DNA of 64,000 bases from Heterohyrax brucei (Eukaryota > Chordata > Mammalia > Hyracoidea > Procaviidae): the NCBI GenBank assembly GCA_028571685.1, contig CM053162.1, positions 13,226,001 through 13,290,000 of the forward strand, given 5' to 3'. Position 1 is the stretch's first letter; each line of letters begins with the position of its first letter. The translations under genes were made by a program, and so were the position numbers. Below the pieces are notes generated by a model, which saw only the letters and a list, made by a program, of their open reading frames with translations, had not been told where the DNA came from and searched no databases. Positions 56,312 through 64,000 of this stretch are shown one piece after another.

Positions 56312-57223
56312 TTAGTGGTTTTGTTCTTCTAAGCCAAAGCCAAGAACTTTTTTCAGTATTTCTTGTAGTTTGGGTTTGGTTTTTACAAAATCTCTGAGTT
56401 TCTGTTTATCTGGGAATGTCTTAGTTTCATTTTCGTATTTGAAAGACAGTTTTGCAGGATATATAATTCTTGGTTGGAAGTTCTTGTCCTTCAAGACTTT
56501 GAATGTGTCATGCCACTGTCTCCGTGCCAGCATGGTTTCTGCTGAGAAATCTGACAGGAGCCTACAGGGTTTCCCTCTGAATGTTAGCTTTGCCTTGAGT
56601 CTTGCTGCCTTTAAGAGTTGCTGCTTATGTTTCATTTCGTTAAGCTTGATTATAATATGTCTTGGAGTCTTTCTTTTGAGATCTATATTGGGTTGCGTAC
56701 AATATGCATCTGAGATGTCTATATTCTCTTCCTTCATGATTTCTGGGAAGTTTTCTTTCAGCAGCTCAGCAACAATACTCTCTGTGTTCTCAGATGTCTC
56801 ACCCTGTTTAGGGACTCCAATTAATCGAAGGTTGTTCCTCTTAATAGAGTCCCACATGCTTCTTAATGTTTCGTCATTTTTCTTGTTTCTTTTTTCTGAT
56901 TTCTGCTCATAGACGCTGGCATCAGTAGCTCTGTCTTCCAAGTCAGAAATTCTTTTTTCCATTTGTTCCGTTCTGTTTTCTTGGCTTTGCATGGAATTTT
57001 CTATGTCTTTGATTTTGTTCTTGATCTGTTGGATTTCAGAGTACTGGTGTTCCATCAGATCGAACAACTTGCTTAATTTTTCATTTTGTTCTGTTGCATT
57101 TTGTATAAAGTCTAGAAGGGCTCTGTATATAATCAATTTGTATTCACTGCTTGATGCTTTCATAAAAGTTTCTTCATCTGGAAAACTCCTTGGTTGCTTT
57201 GTTTAGGAGCCTTCTGAAGCCAT
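56312..57223 (-). pseudogene. L1-C ORF1 with a stop at codon 7
   Basis: ORF1p is the trimeric RNA-binding chaperone of the L1 ribonucleoprotein. The ancestral start is the ATG at 57223-57221 (MASEGS), followed by TAA at 57205-57203. The same frame is then open to the stop at 56312, and the next Met (57163-57161) would give 283 residues against 303 ancestral. Domains in 283-residue numbering: coiled coil about 15-75 ('QQIKNKIKDIENSMQSQENR'), RRM about 105-205 ('NNLRLIGVPKQGE') and C-terminal domain about 205-265 ('ARRQWHDTFKVLKDKNFQPR', 'IIYPAKLSFKY'). The C-terminus has extra residues (GFGLEEQNH) relative to L1-B and L1-E. Confidence 0.93.
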
Positions 57224-58272
57224 GAGTGATTGCTTGTATGCCACAGTTGTCTGTTGCTTTTTGGGTCCCATGTGAATATATAGAGGCTGGAAGAGGTACT
57301 GTGAGGATGGATTGCAAATGTTTCTCTAGGCTGTCTTCAAATGTAAAGCAAAAGGTATCTGACCAGTTCACAAGTCAGTTAGGTTTTCAGATGTACAGGT
57401 CCCTCTTCTCATCTGACAAAGTAAGCGCCACTATATCCAACCCGAGATGATAACAAACTAGTTCAGAATACAGCAATACTACTGCCCTGTTGGCCTCTAC
57501 TGACAGGGCCTAGCCTTATCCAACACCGCGTCGAGTACTGGTTTTATGACAGGAAAGCGCTCTCCTGTGGGCAGGCTCTCGTTCCAAAGCTAAGAATTAG
57601 GTCCAGCTGTGGCCACCGTATCCAAGACGGTGTCCTACTCACAGGCAGCAGACAGAGGGGCTAAGGGTGCCGAGAGGTAGTGATTCCTCTGATTCTGTTG
57701 CAGGGCCCCCAACGTAGGCAGCACTGTGCAAAATCACTACTTTTCTGTTGGAGAAGCGCTGTCCCATTTGCAGGTGCTGTCTCCCAGGCTAAGAATGAGG
57801 ACCCGCTAAAATCTCGGTACCCACATGGCATCCCACATACTGACTGCGAAGCTCCGCACAAACCCTGCTGAGGCAGCCACAAAACAAAAGGCTCAACGTT
57901 GCTAGATTATAGAGTCCCGAGCCTGGCTTTCAGAATATGGGAATTTCGCCTGCCTATCCCCTCAGCAGCGCGTCTGAGTCCAGCCACCAGGCAAGACCCA
58001 GCTCCACCCACCCGCTGAGACAGAGGGAAAAAAAACGTCAAAGTGTTGCATTTACCTTCTGTCCATGAGAGCTGGGGCTAGCCAGGAACGGGAGTCAGCG
58101 AAAGAGAGGAGATTTTTCTCTGAGTGGTACGAAGTCCCAATTAACAGCTCTGTGCCGTGTCCTGAGGCTGATTAGGTGATCAGAAGGCTCTGTTTGATTG
58201 TCAATTCAGGTCTTGGTTTCCAGAGGGATATAGGGAGACGTGTGCTTAGTCCACCATCTTGACTCCGCCCCC
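57224..58272 (-). promoter_or_regulatory. L1-C 5' UTR, internal promoter region with tandem units
   Basis: About 1.05 kb. Two similar units of about 200 bp occur: GAAAGCGCTCTCCTGTGGGC near 57553 and GAAGCGCTGTCCCATTTGCA near 57753, each followed by CTAAGAATKAGG. Compared with other 5' UTRs here it keeps many CpG sites (57520-58100). By analogy with other L1s it would drive transcription leftward, into the minus-strand element. Confidence 0.7.
58251..58272 (-). promoter_or_regulatory. L1-C 5' terminus with YY1-like site
   Basis: On the minus strand the element begins with a G-run and GCGGAGTCAAGATGGTGGAC. The CAAGATGG core resembles the YY1 site at the start of human L1, which fixes the transcription start. 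The same position is CCAAGATGGC-like in L1-A (60420-60435), while L1-B, L1-E and L1-X have mutated it. Confidence 0.6.
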
Positions 58273-58284
58273 CTGGTTTGGTTT

Positions 58285-59111
58285 TTACAAAGTCTCTAAG
58301 CTCCTGTTTATCTGCAAATATCTTAGTTTCCTCTTCATATTTGAGAAACAGTTTTTCAGGATATATAATTCTTGTTGGACGTTTTGCTCCTTCAAGGCAT
58401 TGAATGTGTCATACCTTCTTGCCAACATAGTTTCTGTCAAGAAGTCAGACAAAAGCCTAAAGGGCTTTCCTTTGTACATTAGTTTTGTTTTAAGTCTTGC
58501 TATCTTTAAGAGCCTCTCTTTATGGTTCATTTTACTAAGCTTGATTATATTATGTTTTTGTGTCTTTATTTTGGGGTCTAGATTCTGTGGTGCTTGATAA
58601 GCATCTTGAATATCTATGTTCTCTTCTTTTGCAATTTCAGGGAAGTTTTCTGTCAGCAATACTTCAATAATTCTCTCTGTATTTTGGGCTGTCTCTCCCT
58701 CTTCTGGAACTCCTGGTATTACTCCTCTTGATAGAGTCCCACATGTTTCTTAATGCTTCTTCATTTTTCTTATTTCTTTATGAGGAATTCTTTATGAGGA
58801 ATTCTCCTCATAAAGGCTGGAATCAGTTGCTTTATCTTCAAGCTCATTAACTCTTTCTTCTGACTTCTTAATTCTGCTCTTTTGGTTTTGCACTGAATTG
58901 TCTAAATCTGTAAGGTTATTATTGATCTGCTGGATTTCATAGATTGTTGGTGTTCTGATCGTTCATATAGCTTATTTAATTTTTCATTTTGTTTACTCTT
59001 TGGAAGGAATCTGCATGTGACTCTTTTGTATTCTACCTCCAATAATCACAGAAAGTCTTCTTCATCTGGAAAGTTTTTTGAGTCTTTATTTTTGTAGTTT
59101 TCTCGAGTCAT
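58285..59111 (-). pseudogene. L1-A ORF1, degenerate and split by L1-C
   Basis: A 124-codon open piece (58285-58659) reads 'ENFPEIAKEENIDIQDAY', 'KIKTQKHNIIKLSKMNHKE', 'GKPFRLLSDFLTETMLARR'. Its last codons lie on the other side of L1-C at about 51018-51076. Upstream it is broken, and a 20-bp tandem duplication (TCTTTATGAGGAAT units) is at 58787-58816. Confidence 0.85.
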
Positions 59112-60444
59112 GATGGACTAGTTCTTTAAATGGTTTGATACCGATTGTTGTCTTTGCTCCATCAAGAAGCTGTTCAGTGTCTCTAGTGTTATACCACAGG
59201 GAGCTGTGGCATAGTTCTAAGAGAGGAATATAGGCACTGCCAAGTTTTGTCTCCAGTTGCCTCTGCCTTCTCTAGTGACTGACCCCAGCTGGGCTCTCAG
59301 GGATGGCAAACCCCACCTCCTGGCTGCTAACGATGGTGAGTTACCTGTCATCACATCAGTCAAGCCTATGATGTAGCTCAGGGAGGGTAGGAGAAAAGGA
59401 TGCTACCACACTCATCTGTCCAGGACTGCTGTGCTCTCTAGATGTGTTTAACTTAAAAACTCCTTTTTTGGTGACAGCGGCATGGTCCAGCAGACACCAA
59501 GTTCCTCAGGATTGGCAGTCCTGGCCTCCTGACTGTCAGAGATGGTCCCCTATTTATGGAGTCTCTAGGAGACTGTCAGCTGACACTCTGATGTGGTCCT
59601 AAGCCACCTGTCACTGCTGGGATCTCCAGCTAGTCTTATTTTAAAAGCTGCCTTACTGTTGAGAGTGGCACTGTTTAGTGGCCTCTGGGAGCAGATGGGC
59701 CCTCAGGGGTGGCAGACCCTGTCTCCTGGCTGACAACAATGGTGCCTCATAGGCCATCCCCAGACTCTATGACATGACTCAAAGAAGGGAAGGATTAAGT
59801 CACTGCCACTCTTGACCACCAGGCCCCACCATGATTCCTAGATAGGATGATCTTAGAAACAGCGATTCCACTGGAGAATCACTTTCCAGACAGGAATTAT
59901 TGCTCAGTGTGAGAATTAGCCCCTGCTGAGACTTCAGGCATGGCTGACTCTGCCTCTCAGCTACCAAGATGGTGTCCTGCATGAGCCACCCTTACGGCAC
60001 TGAGTCCAAAACTCAATGGTGCAGGACAAAGAAAGAAGGGGGTCACTGGCACCTTCAGTCAGCAAGCTCTCAAGATGTGTCTGTCCCAAGCACAGTCTCT
60101 CTGCTGCAGTATATGTTGTTCACTTAAGCACCACAGTTCAGCGCATTAGTGTGCCAGTCTCAGGCTCAGCAGACCAAGTACCCACTTCCCAGACAACAGA
60201 GAAGGCATCTATACCTTCAATGCCCCCAAACAATGTGTCAGCAGAAGCAGGACTGTGTACTGCTACCTTGCCTCCGATAGAGGCAGTGCCCCTTTTTTTG
60301 TCACTCAGTCTAAGCTGACAACCCTATGTCAGATCCTGGGGCCCCCAGAATGTGAGCACTGCTCCACACACTTGTTATTCTAAGCCTTAGTCCCCAGAGG
60401 CAATCAAGATGTGTATCTAGTCTGCCATCTTGGCTCTATCCTCC
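59112..60444 (-). promoter_or_regulatory. L1-A 5' UTR built of about 200-bp tandem units
   Basis: At least three, probably four, diverged units can be aligned by their cores: CTCAGGGATGGCAAACCCCA at 59296, CTCAGGATTGGCAGTCCTGG at 59505, CTCAGGGGTGGCAGACCCTG at 59702 and TTCAGGCATGGCTGACTCTG at 59933. Spacing is 209, 197 and 231 bp. This resembles the monomeric promoters of rodent L1 in layout. No sequence relation to those is claimed. Confidence 0.7.
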
Positions 60445-63400
60445 TGTATTTTCATTTCTGTTTGATCCTGTGTATTTCTTTGCTCTCCCCTTAATTTCTT
60501 CTGTTAGCACAGTAGTTTTTGAGCAAGGTATTGTTTAATTTCCATGTGTCCAATTTTTTTTCTTGTGTTCTCTGTTACTGATTTCTACTTATACGTCTTT
60601 ATGATTTTAAAAGATGCTTCGTAATACTATGATGTTTTGACTTTTATTAAGGCTTTCTTTATGGCCTAATATGTAATCTATTTTGAAGAATGTTCCATGA
60701 CTGCTGGAAAAGAAAATATAATTGACTTGTTGGGTGGAGTGTTCTATATATGTTTTCAACATCAGGTTGGTTGATTGTGGCTTTATTGAGCTTCTTTCTG
60801 GATGTTCAGTCCTTCACTGAAAGTGTTGTTTTGAAGTCTCCTATTATTATTGTATAGTTGTCTATTTCTGCTTTCATGCAGCTAAAGTTTGTTTTGGAGC
60901 GCTGTCATTTGGTGTCTAAATATTTGATATAATTTTGTCCTTCTGGAGTATTGATTCTTAAGTCGTGCAGTAGTGTCCTTCCTTAGCCGTTAGGGTGGAT
61001 TTTACTTTAAGGTCTATATCATCAGAAATTAATATTGCCACTCCTGCTCTTTTTTTCCATGCTGTTGGCTTGATATATTTTTTCCATCCTTTGAGTTTTA
61101 ATTTGTTTGTATCTTAACATCTGAGGTGTCTCTTGTAGGCACATATAAATGGATCACATTTTTTTAAATCCAATCTTCCACTCCCTATCTCTTTATTGGT
61201 GCATTAATACGTATACATTCAGTGTACTGATAGGTATGGAGTTAGTGCTTCCATTGTGTTGCCTTATTTTGGGAGCTGTAGACAATTCCTTTGTTCTACA
61301 TAATTTTCTGTGCTGGGTTGGTTTTCTTATACTTTTTCTTTTCATCTCTCTCATTAGCGGTTTTGTATTTGCTATGACTTCATGTTTTTCTTGTTTTTTT
61401 TTAGTTTGATGCATAGCAATGATAGTTACCTTTGTGGTTACCTTAACATTTACCCTTATTTTTCTAAATTTAAACCAGTCTTTAATTTCTTTGTATCACC
61501 TTGATTTCTTCTCCATATGAAAGATTTCTGACTACATTTTACTTTTTCAGTCCCTGTTTTTTTTAAATGTTTGCATAATGATATCTCTGTTTCTCTACTT
61601 GAGTGTTTTCCTTTTGATTTACTTTTGTGATTTCCTTATCTGTGTTGATATTCATTTGCTCTGTTCTATGTTGCAGTATTGTGTTATTGTCGGATATTAC
61701 TGATTATCTAACTGAAGGACTTCCTTTGGTATTTCTTGTAATTTTGGCTTGCTTTTTTGAAAATTCTCTAAATTTATTTATCTTGAAATATCATTATATT
61801 TGAGAAATAGTTTTACTAAATATATAATTCTTGGCTGGCAGTTTGTTTTTTTTCCTTCAAGTCTTTGTATATGTCATTCCATTGCTTTCTTGCCTGTGTG
61901 GTTTTCACTGAGTGCTGAGTTTAGTCTTAGTGACATTCATTTGCATTTTTTAAAAATTTTGTTTATTTTACCCCTAGCCACTTTTAAAATTATCTCTTTA
62001 TCTTTAATTTTGTGAGTTTTATACCGTGATGTCTGTCTTTTTGGATCTACTTTGTGTGGTGTTTGATAAGCATGTCGGATAGGTATCTTCAGGTATCTTC
62101 TCATATTTCATGATATCAGGGTAGTTTTCTGTCAACAAATCTTCAACAATTCCATCTGTATTTTCTGTTATCCTTTCTTTTCTGGTACTTCAATCACTTG
62201 TAGATTATTTCTCTTGATAGACTCCCACATAATTCTTAGTTCTTGAATTTTTGCAGTTCTTTTATCTGATTTATCCTCAAATATGTTGTTGTCATGTGCT
62301 TTGTCTTCTATCCCACTAATTTGGCCTTCCATTGCCTCAATTCTACACCTTTGATTTTTCCCCTGAATTCTCTAATTTTATTATTGATTTCCTGAATTTA
62401 TAATTCCTGTCTCTTCATGCTTGTTTACATCCTGTTCAGTTTGTCATAATGCTCTGCTGCATTTTCCCTCATCTCTTTCTTGATCTCTTGAAGAGTTCCA
62501 AATATTAATCTTTTGTAATCTATATCTGATAATTTCAGGAAGTTTTTTTTCATCTGGAAATCTTTCTGATTATTTGTTTCCAAAATTTTCTGAAGCCATT
62601 GTGATCTGCCTCTTTAAGTTATTTGATACCCACTCTTGTCACTGCGTTCTAGCTTCTTGTTTTGTTTTGAAATGTCAGACTATGGTGCTTATTTGATTAC
62701 TGGTAATGTTGAAGTTCTAAAGTCCTATCACCAGGTAGTTACAGCTGTTACTAGACATGTGGGCCTAGAAGTTCATTTAATTTTCTTATATGAATTCAGC
62801 TCATGTGTCAAGTAATCAGTCATGTGTGATGCAGGCTGTCCCTTACTGATCTAGATGGGCAGGGGTGTTTGGTGTAGGCAAAGGTTATCTGGCTGCAGTC
62901 ACTAACAAAGTCAGGGGAGGTAGCAGCCAACCCTGAGTGTCTGTGGGAAAAGCATGTCCCCTTATGTCTGATTCTACATAAAGGAACTATTTCTTCCCTG
63001 AATTACCAGCTCAGAGTTGGCAGATTCCACCCCCCCCTCCCGGCACTCCCGTTTGTTAAAGTTTTCCCTCTCTAAGTCTAGGAGAATGGCTCAGGGCATG
63101 TAAGGAGTCCTGCTTCCAGTTCTGCTAATGTCTTCAGACTTTGTAGCTGGGAGCAGTACAAAGAAAGGAGGGCAAAGAGCTGGGAAATGGGAGAGAAGTT
63201 TATTCCAAAGGAAAGATTTATATCCAAGTGCAGTAGGTTAGACACAAACTACTTACAGTCTAACGATTGAGGGCTACTTTTCAGTAGTTCTGGAGGTGTG
63301 AGTGTATTCTGCAACACTCTGTCTCTATGGTTGAGGTGGATGGTTTCCATACTCCACTATTCCATTCACCATGCTGGCTGCAGCTGATTCCTAGCAGGTC

Positions 63401-63595
63401 ATGTGTGGCCATTCCTAAGTACTTCTGAACCTATTCTTTCTTCCCTGTCACTTGGTCTGATTTCTTAACTTTCCCTTTTATATTCAGGGCTCCTAGAATG
63501 TCAAATATGATTGATTCATTTGTTCTTTTGGGTCTTTGTTGTCAGAGGGATCACAAGAAGCATCTGACTACTCTGTCACCTTGGTCCCACCTTAC
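60445..63595 (-). mobile_element. L1-D, segment 2 (endonuclease part of ORF2, spacer, ORF1, 5' UTR)
   Basis: Continues ORF2 from segment 1 (GTATTTTCATTTCTGTTTGA). The endonuclease region runs to about 61250, the spacer of about 490 bp to about 61740, ORF1 remnants to 62599 (start ATG at 62599-62597), and a 5' UTR of about 1 kb to near 63595. Its 5' UTR and ORF1 match L1-F and differ from L1-A, -B, -C and -E, so it belongs to an older family. Confidence 0.78.
61740..62599 (-). pseudogene. L1-D ORF1 remnant
   Basis: Recognised from shared blocks (AAATATATAATTCTTGGCTG near 61818; TTTGATAAGCATGTCGGAT near 62061; TCTTGATAGACTCCCACAT near 62212) and the start ATG context. There is no long open frame. 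Confidence 0.7.
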
Positions 63596-63599
63596 TCAG

Positions 63600-64000
63600 T
63601 ATTTTTTTTTTTCAGTTGCACATTGGCTGAAGCTTTTCTGAGCAAATCAGTTTTTCATTAAGTAGTTACTGCAGGTATTTTTTGTGACATTGGTTGTCAA
63701 CCCTGTCAAGATTCTCCTCCTCTCCACGTTGGGTTCCTTGTTTCCTCTTGTTCACCTTTCTCTTCCCCTCCTGTCTTCTTCTTGCCTCTGGGCTTTTGTG
63801 TCTGTTTTGTCTTGTACACATAATTGAGCTATGTGTATTATTGCTTGTTTTACAGGCCTTGTCTAAACTTTGGCTGAAGGGTGAACCTCAGGAATGACAT
63901 CAGTAATGATTTAAGAGGATTTGTGGGGATGATACTCTCAGACTTTCTCCAGTCTCTGTCAGACCATTAAGTCTAGTCTTCTTTTTTTTAAGTTAGATTT
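63600..64000 (-). mobile_element. L1 3' UTR (L1-G), continues beyond the window
   Basis: Matches the 3' UTR of L1-F (26575-27010) block by block, for example CAAATCAGTTTTTCATTAAG / CAAATTAGTTTTTCATTC, TTTGGCTGAAGGGTGAACC / TTTGACTAAAAGGTGGAC and TTTCTCCAGTCTC / TTTCCTCCAGTCTC. The T-run at 63602-63613 marks its tail. No coding region is reached before the window ends. Confidence 0.75.

Larger units (their letters stand above)
51077..58272 (-). mobile_element. L1-C, youngest full-length L1, inserted in L1-A ORF1
   Basis: 7,196 bp. 3' tail about 51077-51110, 3' UTR to 52075, ORF2 52076-55891, spacer of 420 bp, ORF1 56312-57223 and 5' UTR 57224-58272. The flanking duplication is TTGGATTGGTTTTT (51063-51076) / CTGGTTTGGTTTTT (58273-58286), 12 of 14 identical. 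It has the longest open frames and the highest CpG content of any L1 here. Both ORFs have disabling lesions, so it is not autonomous as written. Confidence 0.93.
58273..60444 (-). mobile_element. L1-A, segment 3 (ORF1 and 5' UTR)
   Basis: ORF1 resumes at 58273 and runs to the expected start ATG at 59111-59109. The 5' UTR extends to 60444, with GTCTGCCATCTTGGCTCTAT (60419-60438) as the conserved L1 5' end. The right target copy, TGTATTTTC, begins at 60445. The three L1-A segments total 7,444 bp. Confidence 0.87.

Noticed and set aside
56370-56912. 180-codon open frame on the plus strand
   Set aside because: It lies wholly antisense to L1-C ORF1 and exists because the sense frame is constrained. 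Similar plus-strand frames occur opposite ORF1 in L1-B and L1-E.

Overview
This window is mammalian nuclear DNA made almost entirely of transposable elements. I see no protein-coding gene, rRNA, tRNA or CRISPR array. The host is very probably an afrotherian, and an elephant, hyrax or sirenian is plausible. The evidence is about fifteen AfroSINE copies (tRNA-derived head, RTE-like 3' tail that ends in a GACTCGACGGCA-type motif and a GGTTTGG-type tail), an RTE (BovB-like) LINE, and L1 3' UTRs of types I associate with afrotherian genomes. Family names come from recognition alone; no search was run.

Layout. 1-8.6 kb: sparse unassigned sequence with SINEs, a MIR, an LTR of the MLT1/MaLR type and one 5'-truncated L1 on + (4469-6191) with clear target-site duplications (TSDs). 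8.6-24.1 kb: an ancient L1M-type LINE on - is the base of one insertion nest. It was split by L1-X (8748-15204, -), which contains an oppositely oriented L1-Y (12097-14944, +), by two AfroSINEs, by an LTR and by a full-length L1-E (16229-23357, -). 24.1-37.2 kb: mixed fragments, comprising a head-to-head L1 chimera, four AfroSINEs packed around one MIR, an old L1-F, MIRs, a short + L1 3' UTR, an RTE with a second RTE inserted in it, microsatellites and a mariner-like remnant. 37.2-63.6 kb: one nest of four L1s, all on -. L1-D (37245-39024 plus 60445-63595) is interrupted by L1-A (39025-39300, 46081-51076 and 58273-60444), which is itself interrupted by L1-B (39301-46080) and L1-C (51077-58272). 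The three parts of L1-A sum to 7,444 bp, and intact L1-C and L1-E are about 7.2 and 7.1 kb, which supports the reconstruction. A further L1 3' UTR starts near 63600 and leaves the window.

L1-C is the youngest and best preserved copy. Its ORF1 is broken only by a stop at codon 7. Its ORF2 endonuclease domain retains every catalytic position I can count against the human L1 numbering. The rest of its ORF2 carries two compensating frameshifts and several stops, so it is not autonomous as written.

The observations I find most worth following are: (i) a set of ultrashort (about 16-44 bp) insertions that consist only of an AfroSINE/RTE-like 3' tail, four of them with convincing TSDs; (ii) 5' UTRs of these L1s that look built from diverged tandem units of about 200 bp, as in rodent L1 promoters; (iii) a long (about 420-455 bp) spacer between ORF1 and ORF2 in every copy where it can be measured; and (iv) the nested-insertion chronology itself.
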